From Sporanaerobacter acetigenes DSM 13106 (GTDB lineage Bacteria > Bacillota > Clostridia > Tissierellales > Sporanaerobacteraceae), in contig NZ_FQXR01000003.1 in assembly GCF_900130025.1 (NCBI RefSeq), forward strand, positions 124,001-188,000: 64,000 nucleotides of DNA. Reading direction: 5' to 3'. Positions 32,994-42,172 of the stretch are shown in pieces. The translations under genes were made by a program, and so were the position numbers. Every line of letters begins with the position of its first letter. Position 1 is the first letter of the stretch. The notes under the pieces are model-generated. The model had not been told where the DNA came from. It worked only from the letters and a program-made list of their open reading frames with translations, and made no database searches.

Positions 32994-34357
32994 TCAATTT
33001 CTAGACTATTCTTTAGAAGTTTAAGCGAAGCTTCAGGATACTTTATAGAAAGTACACCTAGTGAAGCCATTATATAATCATTATCTATAAGCATAATCAC
33101 ATCTTCATTTGGCAACAGTTCCATTCCATTGTTGTTTTTAGGAATTTTTCTCATTATATCCATTCTCCTAGAAAGACGAGTCAATGCTCCTCCTGTTCCA
33201 ACAATGTATTTGACTTGAGTCAAATCTTTTCCCTCTGCAACGGTTCTTTTCCCATTAGGACCATAAAGATGCCTATACGAACCTGAATGTCTTTTTAAAG
33301 CTACTACTACTGCATGATAAGTTAATTCTTCAACAAATTTTTTCTCTTTTTTAGTTACAGGTATAGGTTTGTGATTGGCTATAATTTCTTCCAATTCTTC
33401 TAAACTTACGCTTAAGTTTTCCTTTAATTTATCTTTTCCTACTATATCTACGATATTATGCATATTTACATATACACCCAAATCCCCTTCTACTGTTCTT
33501 TTAGCCTTAGGCTCAGGATTTATCAAAATTCTAGATACCTCTTCACTTCCCTCTGTCACTGAGTGTACATCCGTTGTTGCCCCTCCAACATCTAATGTAA
33601 GCAAATCTCCAAGTTCCTCATATAGTAGTTGAGAAGAAAGCATCACTGCACCAGGAGTAGGCAATATTGGACCCGTGACCATATCCCTTATTTTTTCCAT
33701 TCCTGGAGCATTAATTATATGACTTTCAAAGACATCTTGAATTACTTTTCTAGTAGATTCAATATTTAATTCATCAATTTTAGGATAAACATTTTCTACC
33801 ATATATAGTTCTGATTTTGAATCTGCAAAGATTTCTTTTATTTCTTCCTGATTTTCAATATTTCCAGCATAAATCACTGGCACATTTAAATTTAGTTCAG
33901 CTATTATTTGAGAATTGTAAATTGCCGTATCCCTTTCTCCATAATCCACCCCACCTGCAATAAGAATAATATTGGGATTTATTTCAACAATCTTCTTTAT
34001 ATCAGTTTTTCTAAGCTTACCTGAAGTAATATACTTTATATTGGCTCCTGCCCCTAATGCTGCCTCTTTAGCTGCTCTAACTGTCATATCATATACTAGA
34101 CCATGAACAGTCATTCTAAGCCCTCCTGCTGCACTACTAGTAGCTATAAGCTCATCATAATCAATACTATCAATCTTTAAATTGTTTTTCAAATCTTCAA
34201 TTGCATCTTTTAGCCCAATATTCACATCTCCTTCTAATACAGAAGTTGGAGCCTGCCCTTGTCCTATAAACATAGGACAAGGACCATGAATACCATCAAA
34301 TGCATTTATGACAGTAGTAGTACTACCTATTTCTGCAACTAAAATATCAATCTTCAT
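32990..34357 (-). CDS. MutL/GlmL family protein, probable aminomutase reactivase
   Basis: A 455-residue member of the MutL/GlmL family (PF13941) with an actin/Hsp70-like ATPase fold. VAEIGSTTTVINAFDG provides the phosphate-1 loop, LLTLDVGGATTDVHSV the second loop, and VGTGGALTRL the adenosine motif. GlmL accompanies B12-dependent glutamate mutase. Here the gene overlaps oraE by 11 bases, so it probably reactivates or loads cobalamin into ornithine 4,5-aminomutase; that role is inference from family and position. It is unrelated to DNA mismatch repair MutL despite the shared name. Confidence 0.88.
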   Translation of the reverse strand: MKIDILVAEIGSTTTVINAFDGIHGPCPMFIGQGQAPTSVLEGDVNIGLKDAIEDLKNNLKIDSIDYDELIATSSAAGGLRMTVHGLVYDMTVRAAKEAALGAGANIKYITSGKLRKTDIKKIVEINPNIILIAGGVDYGERDTAIYNSQIIAELNLNVPVIYAGNIENQEEIKEIFADSKSELYMVENVYPKIDELNIESTRKVIQDVFESHIINAPGMEKIRDMVTGPILPTPGAVMLSSQLLYEELGDLLTLDVGGATTDVHSVTEGSEEVSRILINPEPKAKRTVEGDLGVYVNMHNIVDIVGKDKLKENLSVSLEELEEIIANHKPIPVTKKEKKFVEELTYHAVVVALKRHSGSYRHLYGPNGKRTVAEGKDLTQVKYIVGTGGALTRLSRRMDIMRKIPKNNNGMELLPNEDVIMLIDNDYIMASLGVLSIKYPEASLKLLKNSLEID

Positions 34358-36563
34358 TTTTCATCTCTCTTCTCTTTTTAACTAAAAATGTTGCTACATG
34401 AGCTCCATTTGTTCCTCTTCCAAATCCTGCATCTACTCCACTTTTAACTGCAATTTCATTTGAAACTTGAGTTCCACCTGCAGCAAGAATTATCTTATCC
34501 CTTACACCTTTTTCAATACAATATTCATTTAATCTCTTCATATTTTTATAATGAATGTCATCGTGACTAATAATCGTAGAAGCCAGTATAGCATCGGCAT
34601 TAAGTTCTATTGCAGCATCTACTAACTTTTCAACAGGCACTGATGTCCCAAGATAATGACATTCTATTCCAAATCTTTCAATTCCCCCATGTTTAATATC
34701 TATTATTTCTCTTAATCCAACAGAATGTTCATCTTCTCCTACTGTTGCAGCTACTATCTTCATAGGATGGACATCTATTTCTTTTCTAATCTCATCATCG
34801 GACATTATTTCTGGTTTTGGAGGTATAACTAAATCATTTGTATCTATGGTGAATGGAACTCTGCCTTTTAACTCAATTCTCGTTCCTTCTGCTTCTTGCA
34901 TTATTTCCTTGTGAATTACCTCTACATCCTCAAGACCTAATTTTTTACCTATTTCAATTGCTGCAAACTCAGCAACTCTTTCCTCAGCAGGTAAAAATAA
35001 TGTGATTTGAATGATTCCATCACCCATCCATTCCATTTCTGGTTTCATTTTTGTAGTCTCTCTTAACTCTCTATTTTCTTCCAATCGCACATTCACATTG
35101 TCATTTTCATCTAATTCATCAATATATACGATTTTTTCTGGTTTTTCGAAAGTACAACCATCAATCAATATTGAAGGATTATATACAGCATTTTCATCAT
35201 ATTGAGCAACATTGTTGTAGCCAAAATGTGCTGTAACTGGTGCCATATAATCTTCTTCTCTTTCATATACTGTACCCACACCTACTCCGCCATCAATCTT
35301 TCTAAATATTCCATCCCCATTTCTTTCTGGATAATATCCTGAATCCACAAAGAAGCCTTCTTCAACAGCTTTAAAATATCCACCCACTTCTATGATTTCT
35401 TCCATAAACAATACTGCTCTTTCCTTTAGCTCTCTTACTTTTTCTGCAAGTTCTCCTTCATCTCTCTTTATTTCTACCATTTCTGTAAGTCCATCCATAC
35501 CTATAAGTGCTTGTTTAGCTGTATCTACAGCTTCCATATTGTATATATGCCATGGGACATTTCTACCCTCATCAGGTGTAATAGTTGATTGAATTTCTGC
35601 TCTTGTCAATTTTGAAATAAGTAAATTTAAAACATGAGTCACAGTAGCTTCTCTTGTAGACGATTCCATATATTTTGTATTCATTTGAGCACGCATTTTG
35701 TATTCGCTAAACAACTCCCTTAAAGCTACTGCATAAGGTAAATCAAGCCTCATACAAGGTGCTGGAGGAGCTGTTGGCGGTACAGTTGAAAGGCAAATAT
35801 TTTCTTTCTTCATTCCAATCTTAACTGAAAACATTGAGTTCAGTGCATGCTGCACCATAAGTTCCGGCATGACTTTCCAAGCTTCTCTAGCAGTAGCATT
35901 TGCATTGTGTGCACCATCAATTTGAGCCATATCTGCCCAAGACATAATTTTTTTTGCACATGCAGCATCTACAAAAGATCTGACCATATTTATATTTCTA
36001 TATAAAACATTGTATTGAGGATCTTGATGAGCTCCATTGACTCCTTCTTCTGCAAACATAACTGCTATTTCAGGTCCAGCAACACCACTCACATAAGAGT
36101 GATAGTTGATTGGACGACCAACTTCATCTTCAATCATATCTAATGCTTTTCTCTGTGCACGTACCTGTTTTCTAGTCACAGGTATTCCACCAATTCCCTG
36201 TGGTGTTCCCTCTATTAGCCCATCAAAATGACTCTGCCCTGCAGTTCTTATGACCATTATATGATCTGCTCCATGCCATGCAGCCATTCTCATACGTCTT
36301 ATATCGTCTTCAAACCTTCCAGATGCAATTTCTGTAGTTATGACATTGTCTGGTTGAGGATCTATAAAATCAAAAGATTTGCTAGCTGGCAATGGTTGAC
36401 TTTGTTTTAATAGCTCTGAAGTTTCATAATATTCAAATTTCCCTATTTTGATAGGTTCATCTGAACCCCTTCTCCAAGTCCAACCTCTTCTTCTAGGCCT
36501 ATATTTATCTAAATCTTTCAATATATATTCAATATCTAATTTTTCATTTGGTTTAAGCTCCAT
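34347..36563 (-). CDS. oraE: D-ornithine 4,5-aminomutase large subunit
   Basis: A 738-residue B12- and PLP-dependent mutase subunit converting D-ornithine to 2,4-diaminopentanoate. The N-terminal two thirds form the TIM barrel that binds substrate and PLP. The C-terminal Rossmann domain carries the cobalamin motif DEHSVG with His613. Eleven residues on lies Lys624 in REIIDIKHGG, matching the His618/Lys629 pair of the characterised C. sticklandii enzyme, where the lysine forms the PLP Schiff base. The C-terminal VDAGFGRGTNGAHVATFL closes the domain. Length and motifs indicate an active enzyme. It overlaps oraS by one base and the MutL-like gene by 11. Confidence 0.97.
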   Translation of the reverse strand: MELKPNEKLDIEYILKDLDKYRPRRRGWTWRRGSDEPIKIGKFEYYETSELLKQSQPLPASKSFDFIDPQPDNVITTEIASGRFEDDIRRMRMAAWHGADHIMVIRTAGQSHFDGLIEGTPQGIGGIPVTRKQVRAQRKALDMIEDEVGRPINYHSYVSGVAGPEIAVMFAEEGVNGAHQDPQYNVLYRNINMVRSFVDAACAKKIMSWADMAQIDGAHNANATAREAWKVMPELMVQHALNSMFSVKIGMKKENICLSTVPPTAPPAPCMRLDLPYAVALRELFSEYKMRAQMNTKYMESSTREATVTHVLNLLISKLTRAEIQSTITPDEGRNVPWHIYNMEAVDTAKQALIGMDGLTEMVEIKRDEGELAEKVRELKERAVLFMEEIIEVGGYFKAVEEGFFVDSGYYPERNGDGIFRKIDGGVGVGTVYEREEDYMAPVTAHFGYNNVAQYDENAVYNPSILIDGCTFEKPEKIVYIDELDENDNVNVRLEENRELRETTKMKPEMEWMGDGIIQITLFLPAEERVAEFAAIEIGKKLGLEDVEVIHKEIMQEAEGTRIELKGRVPFTIDTNDLVIPPKPEIMSDDEIRKEIDVHPMKIVAATVGEDEHSVGLREIIDIKHGGIERFGIECHYLGTSVPVEKLVDAAIELNADAILASTIISHDDIHYKNMKRLNEYCIEKGVRDKIILAAGGTQVSNEIAVKSGVDAGFGRGTNGAHVATFLVKKRREMKNED

Positions 36564-36928
36564 TAATTTTCACCTCCCTTAAACATAACTACCACATCTT
36601 CCCACATTTTATCTTCTGAAAGTGCAAGTCCTGCATCTCTTATAGACATGTCTTTTTCTTTTGCCAATCTATATACAAAATTTCCCGCTCCCTTGCCTAA
36701 TAAGCCCCTTTCTACTGCTCCATTAACTATACTAGTAGCCTCCAAACTAGAAAAACCCATCCTCAAGAGTACAGATCTTTCTATTGAAGGAGATGTATTT
36801 TTATATGCTAAATCCACCAATGGATCTACAATCTGTTCTGCCAATTCCCAAAATCTTTGTTCAAGTTCTTCTTCACTTAAACTTTCTAGATGTTTCCTTC
36901 TATCTTGAAAATCATCTTCCCTTTTCAA
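36563..36928 (-). CDS. oraS: D-ornithine 4,5-aminomutase small subunit
   Basis: A 121-residue helical protein that forms the heterotetramer with OraE. It starts MKREDDFQDRRKHLESLSEE and contains LAYKNTSPSIERSVLLRMGF, matching OraS of C. sticklandii in size and layout. The start codon is TTG at 36928 with GGGGGTG eight bases upstream. Its stop overlaps the oraE start (TAATG), ensuring balanced production of the subunits. It follows ortB by 13 bases. Confidence 0.94.
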   Translation of the reverse strand: MKREDDFQDRRKHLESLSEEELEQRFWELAEQIVDPLVDLAYKNTSPSIERSVLLRMGFSSLEATSIVNGAVERGLLGKGAGNFVYRLAKEKDMSIRDAGLALSEDKMWEDVVVMFKGGEN

Positions 36929-36941
36929 TTAAAGCACCCCC

Positions 36942-38357
36942 TTAATATTTAACACCAAGTTCATCTAATACATTTTTGACAAATTCTATATTTGATTTAC
37001 TATCCTCTGCTAAAAATTCTAAATCTTCTCTTGTCACTTTTCCCGATTTAGCATTTTCAATACAATTTCTTATATAAGATTTTTTGAGCTTTTCTAAATC
37101 AACTTCTTCAATTTTTATATAACTTGGATCTTTAGGTAATACTATATTTTCTCCAGGCACTTCTTCTCTTGGATCCCCTATCTTTATTTCAATTCCATTT
37201 TCCTTGGCAAAAGTAAGTTGAGGTTGTATATGTTTTCCTGCTCCAGTATATTCAGTTTCCTGTACAACTATCATTTTGTCTTCATCTAATTCTTGAGCTA
37301 TTTTAAAAGCCGCAGTAAGTGCTATATTCCCAGCTGGTCCTCTCTCTATTCCTTCCAATTGAGCCAAAGTTTCAGTCATGTAGAATACAGAACCTTGATT
37401 TACAGTTACATATCTATCCATGTATCTCAATGGTCTTGCAGCTGATCTTGGCACATCTGATCTATCTGGCCAAGTAGAAAATGGAATGCCAAAACCCGTA
37501 TGACCTGTAGTAAAGGATTTTTTGTTGAATTGAGTATCACTTGCCATATGAAGACCTTTTAAATTCACACTGGCACCTACTACCTGACTTTGAGCTCCAG
37601 CCTTTAAAAGCCCTCTTGCAGTACCAGTCAAATTACCTCCTCCAGCATTTGTCACAACTACTACATCTGGATCTCTTCCTTTCCTTTCCCTAAATTGCAT
37701 TGACAATTCATATCCCAATGTCTCTACTCCTGCAATGCCAAATGGAGTATATAGAGAAGCATTGAAAAATCCTGTCTCTTCTAGCAACATCAAAAAAGTG
37801 GAAAACAATTCTGGTCCAACAGTAAGTTGCAAAACTTCAGCTCCAAAAGCTTCACACTTTCTTGCCTTTTCAACAATTTCAGGTTGACCAATTCCTCTTG
37901 AATCATAGCACTCTTGAACTATTATGCACTTGAGTCCTCTCATAGCAGCTTGGCTAGCAACAGCAGCCCCATAGTTTCCACTTGTAGCAGCAATAACACC
38001 CGTGTATCCTAATCTTTGAGCATGATAACAAGCTGTAGCTGCTCTCCTTGCTTTAAAACTGCCAGATGGATTAGCTGCTTCATCTTTTACAAAAATTCTT
38101 GCTCCCTTTCCACTAGGTGCAAATCTTCTTGACAACTTAGTCAAGTTTTTAAGTTCCAATATGGGTGTATTTCCAACACCAGTTTCTCTTTGGATACTTT
38201 CAATCTCTTGTAAACTATAACCAGTCTCTCTCATCATTCTTTCATAATCAAAGGCTATACTTCCGGATTCAAACGTGTCATAATCTATTCCTACAGCTTT
38301 TTTCATTATCTCCCCTTTTCTAGCCATCAATCCTTCAAAGCTCCTATCTTTAGTCAT
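36942..38357 (-). CDS. ortB: 2-amino-4-oxopentanoate thiolase, PLP subunit
   Basis: A 471-residue fold type II PLP protein resembling threonine synthase. The cofactor lysine lies in NPSGSFKARRAATACYHAQR, and GVIAATSGNYGAAVASQAA and NAGGGNLTGTARGLLKAG bind substrate and phosphate. With OrtA it cleaves 2-amino-4-oxopentanoate with CoA to acetyl-CoA and alanine, the last step of ornithine oxidation. ATG at 38357 with AGGTG six bases upstream is preferred to the GTG at 38366. It overlaps the end of ortA by eight bases. Confidence 0.94.
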   Translation of the reverse strand: MTKDRSFEGLMARKGEIMKKAVGIDYDTFESGSIAFDYERMMRETGYSLQEIESIQRETGVGNTPILELKNLTKLSRRFAPSGKGARIFVKDEAANPSGSFKARRAATACYHAQRLGYTGVIAATSGNYGAAVASQAAMRGLKCIIVQECYDSRGIGQPEIVEKARKCEAFGAEVLQLTVGPELFSTFLMLLEETGFFNASLYTPFGIAGVETLGYELSMQFRERKGRDPDVVVVTNAGGGNLTGTARGLLKAGAQSQVVGASVNLKGLHMASDTQFNKKSFTTGHTGFGIPFSTWPDRSDVPRSAARPLRYMDRYVTVNQGSVFYMTETLAQLEGIERGPAGNIALTAAFKIAQELDEDKMIVVQETEYTGAGKHIQPQLTFAKENGIEIKIGDPREEVPGENIVLPKDPSYIKIEEVDLEKLKKSYIRNCIENAKSGKVTREDLEFLAEDSKSNIEFVKNVLDELGVKY

Positions 38358-38664
38358 CTCTTTCACCTACCTCTTCAATGAGACTTCTGACTTGTCTTCC
38401 TATATATAAAAGTTCTGGAACACATTTGCCAAAATCATGAGTATAATAAGGATTTATCTCTATCAAAGTTCCGCTGGTCTTTCTTCCAATATAAGTTTCA
38501 ATTTCTACTTCATCACCTATATTAGCCACATCATTTAAAAGAAATCCTTTGTCCCACATTTCTAAAGGTACTTTTTGTGTATCTTCTGGCAAATGAGGTG
38601 ACCTCTCTTCTGGTTTCAATACTATCTTATGAATTCTTACCCAATCACCTTTTTTGGCGTCCAT
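38350..38664 (-). CDS. ortA: 2-amino-4-oxopentanoate thiolase, small subunit
   Basis: A 104-residue beta-rich protein starting MDAKKGDWVRIHKIVLKPEE, with PLEMWDKGFLLNDVANIGDE and YYTHDFGKCVPELL, as in OrtA of C. sticklandii. It partners OrtB and is encoded just before it with an overlap of eight bases. The ATG at 38664, six bases from AGGAG, is better than the TTG three bases upstream. It follows ord by 22 bases. Confidence 0.92.
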   Translation of the reverse strand: MDAKKGDWVRIHKIVLKPEERSPHLPEDTQKVPLEMWDKGFLLNDVANIGDEVEIETYIGRKTSGTLIEINPYYTHDFGKCVPELLYIGRQVRSLIEEVGERDD

Positions 38665-38686
38665 CAAAATCTCCTCTTTTCATCAA

Positions 38687-39742
38687 TTATTTTTGGATTA
38701 AATCTCTCATATCGCCCATTATAGCCCTAGGTACAGGTAAATCTATCATTGTCCTGAGTCCTGGACGTGCATTTATTACATGAGGAATCATATTTACACA
38801 CATAGCAATAGTTCCTATTCCACCAGGAATTTCAGGATTTATGGCCATACTGATATTTGGTGTACCCTTTATCCTTATATAATCACCGGTATCAACACCT
38901 TCAAGTTCTGGCTCTACTTGTTGAGGATGTATCATTTTTACTTTTACTTTTCCATCAACCTTTCCAAGCCCTAACATATTCACTCCAGCAATATTTCCTG
39001 CTTCAACTTCAGCAAAAGGTGCTTTTCTGTATACAGTTGACACTATTGGTTCCTGACTTTGAGTTATTTGTTCATCTAATTTCCAGCCTATAGCATCAGT
39101 TATCATCCCGATTGATTCATGAAATCCTACATGTCCTGCAATGGTACCATCTTTTGTACCTTTCTCAAACTCTTCAACTGTAAGCCCAACACCTTGTTCT
39201 TCCATGACTGCAGGGCCAAATGGGGACAAACTATTTACTCTCTCTGCTTCAATTTCTTCCACATTTTCACAAGCTCCAGTTAAGCATACTACAAGTAAAT
39301 CCATTATAAGACCCGGGTTTATTCCAGTACCTAAAACTGTAACACCATTCTCCCTAGCAATTCTATCTAATTCACAAGCCAATTCTTTTTCTTGTGCTTT
39401 TGGATATGCCATTTGCTCAGCAGTAGTTATAACATTTATTTTTCTTTCAAGGCAAAATTTTATTTTTTCAAATGCTCCTTTTACAAATGAATCTGTAGCA
39501 AGAAGCACAATATTTGTTGCTCCTTCTTTTATAATTTCTTCAGGTCTATCCCCAATTATGACATCTTTTCTATTTCCTCTTTCAATTCCTAGAACTTCAT
39601 ACATGCTTTTATTTACTTTTTCCGGATGCATATCACATACTCCAACAATCTCTACTCCTTTTTTCTTAAGTAGCATATTAGCCATTCCACTGCCCATAGC
39701 GCCAAATCCCCACAACATAACCTTCACATTTTCTCTCTCCAT
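38687..39742 (-). CDS. ord: 2,4-diaminopentanoate dehydrogenase
   Basis: A 351-residue NAD(P)-dependent amino acid dehydrogenase with an N-terminal Rossmann domain (VMLWGFGAMGSGMANMLL) and a dihydrodipicolinate reductase-like C-terminal domain (LGTGINPGLIMDLLVV, FGPAVMEEQGVGLTVEEF). It oxidises 2,4-diaminopentanoate to 2-amino-4-oxopentanoate with release of ammonia. The ATG at 39742 has AGGAGG eight bases away; a GTG nine bases earlier overlaps it and is less likely. As the first gene of ord-ortA-ortB-oraS-oraE it lies directly behind a sigma-54 promoter. Confidence 0.95.
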   Translation of the reverse strand: MERENVKVMLWGFGAMGSGMANMLLKKKGVEIVGVCDMHPEKVNKSMYEVLGIERGNRKDVIIGDRPEEIIKEGATNIVLLATDSFVKGAFEKIKFCLERKINVITTAEQMAYPKAQEKELACELDRIARENGVTVLGTGINPGLIMDLLVVCLTGACENVEEIEAERVNSLSPFGPAVMEEQGVGLTVEEFEKGTKDGTIAGHVGFHESIGMITDAIGWKLDEQITQSQEPIVSTVYRKAPFAEVEAGNIAGVNMLGLGKVDGKVKVKMIHPQQVEPELEGVDTGDYIRIKGTPNISMAINPEIPGGIGTIAMCVNMIPHVINARPGLRTMIDLPVPRAIMGDMRDLIQK

Positions 39743-39782
39743 CAAAAACACCTCCTGAATATTTTACCTTTTATCTATATAT

Positions 39783-39800
39783 ATGCAATATTGTTGCCAA
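39783..39800 (-). promoter_or_regulatory. Sigma-54 promoter of the ornithine operon
   Basis: The minus strand reads TTGGCA-N6-TTGCAT, with GG (39797-39798) and GC (39785-39786) exactly ten bases apart, the hallmark of a -24/-12 promoter. It is 41 bases upstream of ord, and a sigma-54 activator gene ends 130 bases away. Confidence 0.85.
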
Positions 39801-39884
39801 CTTATAAGGTTTCAAATTTTTAAGAAAATTGCGATAAATACTATGCTTCTTTTTTGCTTTATATTTTTATTTATTAAAATTAAT

Positions 39885-39930
39885 AAAAAAGTGCAAAAAA
39901 TATTGCACTTTTATGCAATATTTTTTGCAC
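39885..39930 (-). terminator. Terminator of the activator gene, possibly doubling as enhancer site
   Basis: GTGCAAAAAATATTGCA (39891-39907) and TGCAATATTTTTTGCAC (39914-39930) form a perfect 17-base-pair stem with a six-base loop and six U residues on the minus strand. Each arm is itself a near palindrome (TGCAAAAAATATTGCA and its complement). The arm centres are about 22 bases apart and lie roughly 110-130 bases upstream of the sigma-54 promoter, where an activator normally binds. Confidence 0.7.
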
Positions 39931-41342
39931 TAAATCTCATACTTTTTCATTTTATGTTGTAGGGTTTGCCTTTTTATTCCTAATTCATTTGCAGTTCTAG
40001 AAATATTGTATTTATTTTGAGCCAATGTTTTTTCAATAAGAGCTCGTTCTATTGATTCTAATATTTTGGGCAAAGGCTTATCCTCATTTATTTCATCCAT
40101 CAAAACACTTTTGGAACTATTACCAGAACTAAATATATGATCACAAGAAATAAAATATTCCTTTTTTAAAACATGCTCATCTTCAGAAATGTAATTCATT
40201 GCTGATTCTATAGCATTTTCTAATTCTCTTACATTTCCTGGCCAATGATAATTTTTAAAACAAGACAATACTTCTTCAGATAGCATCCAAACATCTTTAT
40301 TTAATATTTTATTGTATTTTTTAATGAAATATTCACATAGAATTGGTATATCATCTAATCTTTCTCTTAATGGAGGAATTTTTATATACATAACATTGAG
40401 CCTGTAATAGAGGTCTTTGCGTAGAGTTCCTTTTTTCACACTTTCTATTGGTTCTTCATTAGTTGTGGCAATTATCTTTACATCCACTGGAATATCCTTT
40501 GTTCCTCCAACTCTTCTTATATATCCCTCTTGCAATACTCTTAGAAGTTTTGACTGAAGTGATAAGGCCATAGAATTTATCTCATCAAGCATAAGGGTAC
40601 CTCCATTGGCCTCTTCAAATATGCCAGGTCTATCAACAGCTCCTGTAAATCCACCTTTTTCCGTCCCAAACAATATACCTTCAAGAAGAGATTCGGGTAT
40701 GGCAGCACAATTTTGTGCTATAAAAGGTTTGTTCTTTCTACTACCTTCATAGTGAATACTTTGAGCAAATAGCTCTTTCCCAGAACCCGTTTCACCATAT
40801 ATAAGTACACTTGAAGGAGATTCACTTGCTCTTCTGCCAATATATATTGACTTCTTAAGTTCCTTGTTGTTTCCTATAATATCTTTAAAAACATACTTTT
40901 TTATACCTATTTTCTTGTTTTCCTGTTTTCCAGTACTTAGCTCGTTTTGCAAATCAATCAATTGATCAGATAATTTTTTTATATATGTAACATTTTGAGA
41001 AATTTCTAATGCTCCAACTATTTCTTCTTTATAATATAAGGGTATAGTAGAATTTAAAGATGTTATTTTTTGGCCTTTATAATTTAAATAAGTTTGAGTT
41101 CTATTTAAAATAGCATCTCCTGTATTCAAAACATTGATTAAAGTACTGCTTTCCTCATCCAAACTAGGAAAGATCTCAAGTATATCTTTGTTTAATACAG
41201 CTTTGCTATCAAGGCCTTCCAATTTAGCCATAGCTTCATTATATATTATAGTTTTTCTATTTTTATCTATTGCATGAATTCCCACATCAGCATGATGCAA
41301 AACATTTTGCAGTACTATATCATTAAATTCCTTTTTCGTCAT
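39930..41342 (-). CDS. Sigma-54-dependent activator (PAS, AAA+, Fis-type HTH; RocR-like)
   Basis: A 470-residue bacterial enhancer-binding protein. An N-terminal PAS domain (residues about 10-115) should sense a small molecule. The AAA+ domain has Walker A YGETGSGKELFAQSIH, Walker B GGTLMLDEINSM and RVGGTKDIPVDVKIIATTNE, and the C-terminus carries a Fis-type helix-turn-helix (ISRTANELGIKRQTLQHKMKKY). The sigma-54 contact loop reads GGFTGA in place of the usual GAFTGA. It resembles RocR, the arginine/ornithine regulator of Bacillus, and sits beside a sigma-54 promoter facing ord, so it very probably switches on ornithine degradation. It follows pgeF by 36 bases. Confidence 0.93.
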   Translation of the reverse strand: MTKKEFNDIVLQNVLHHADVGIHAIDKNRKTIIYNEAMAKLEGLDSKAVLNKDILEIFPSLDEESSTLINVLNTGDAILNRTQTYLNYKGQKITSLNSTIPLYYKEEIVGALEISQNVTYIKKLSDQLIDLQNELSTGKQENKKIGIKKYVFKDIIGNNKELKKSIYIGRRASESPSSVLIYGETGSGKELFAQSIHYEGSRKNKPFIAQNCAAIPESLLEGILFGTEKGGFTGAVDRPGIFEEANGGTLMLDEINSMALSLQSKLLRVLQEGYIRRVGGTKDIPVDVKIIATTNEEPIESVKKGTLRKDLYYRLNVMYIKIPPLRERLDDIPILCEYFIKKYNKILNKDVWMLSEEVLSCFKNYHWPGNVRELENAIESAMNYISEDEHVLKKEYFISCDHIFSSGNSSKSVLMDEINEDKPLPKILESIERALIEKTLAQNKYNISRTANELGIKRQTLQHKMKKYEI

Positions 41343-41378
41343 ATTATCAACCTCTTGAAATATGTTTTTTTAAAACAA

Positions 41379-42125
41379 TTATTTCATTTCAATAGCTGCT
41401 ACCATTCTCTCTTTAATTCCCATTTCCTTTCTATAGGAATAAAATATATCGTTATTGCAACTAGTACACAAATTGCTTATAGAAATGTTTTCTTCATGAA
41501 CTCCTGATTCCATAAGAATTTTCTTATTTGCGTCCCACAAATTTAAATGCCACTTATTTTTACTTGTAAATTTAAATATTTCATTGTAAAATTTAAATCT
41601 TTTTTTAAATTCATCATATACATCTATTCCAACCTCATAACAACAAGGACCAATCGAAGGTCCAATAGCTACTAAGATATCATCAATACTTGAATTGTAT
41701 TTCTCTTTCATAGTATTTATCATTTTCCCACCTATATTTTGTACAGTACCCCTCCAACCACCATGAGCCAAGCCAATAACCTTTTTATTAGGATCTAAAA
41801 AAAACAACGGAACACAGTCTGCATAATAAGTAACCAATACAATATCGGTCTTATCCGTCATTAGGCCATCCACTCCATTAGGATAAACCTTTTCTTTATA
41901 AAAATTTATGTCTTCTACAACAGCAATATTTGTACCATGTACTTGATTTGAAACTACAATATTCTCTAGTTTAACATCAAATACTTTAGATATATTTTCT
42001 AATGTGTTTTTCTTGTTCCATCCCATCCTAGTAGAAAAGAGATGAGCTACATCCTCCACATTATCAAAAGATTTTATTGTATAATAGGAAATTCCTTCTT
42101 TAGATGTAATATCAAAACCCATCAT
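41379..42125 (-). CDS. pgeF: Peptidoglycan editing factor PgeF (YlmD/YfiH family)
   Basis: A 248-residue cytosolic protein of the multicopper polyphenol oxidase-like family (PF02578). In E. coli the homologue removes misincorporated L-serine from muropeptide precursors, and purine nucleoside phosphorylase activity has also been reported. Metal/active-site motifs are NQVHGTNIAVVE, TYYADCVPLFF, GLAHGGWRGTVQNIGG and GPSIGPCCYEVG. The start is ATG 42125 (a second ATG follows), with GAGGTG upstream. In Clostridia it is commonly found behind sigE-sigG-ylmC-nrdR, as here. Confidence 0.93.
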   Translation of the reverse strand: MMGFDITSKEGISYYTIKSFDNVEDVAHLFSTRMGWNKKNTLENISKVFDVKLENIVVSNQVHGTNIAVVEDINFYKEKVYPNGVDGLMTDKTDIVLVTYYADCVPLFFLDPNKKVIGLAHGGWRGTVQNIGGKMINTMKEKYNSSIDDILVAIGPSIGPCCYEVGIDVYDEFKKRFKFYNEIFKFTSKNKWHLNLWDANKKILMESGVHEENISISNLCTSCNNDIFYSYRKEMGIKERMVAAIEMK

Positions 42126-42145
42126 TTCACCTCTTTTATAGAAAT

Positions 42146-42168
42146 AGGACTCTAAAATATAAAGTCCT
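42146..42168 (-). terminator. Weak hairpin after nrdR
   Basis: AGGACT and AGTCCT form a six-base-pair stem with an 11-base A/T loop, five bases past the nrdR stop. A clear U tract is missing, so termination is doubtful. Confidence 0.3.
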
Positions 42169-42172
42169 CATA

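Noticed and set aside
39141-39758. 205-codon open frame antisense to ord
   Set aside because: It lies wholly opposite ord, has no ribosome site of note and a composition typical of the reverse frame of a real gene.
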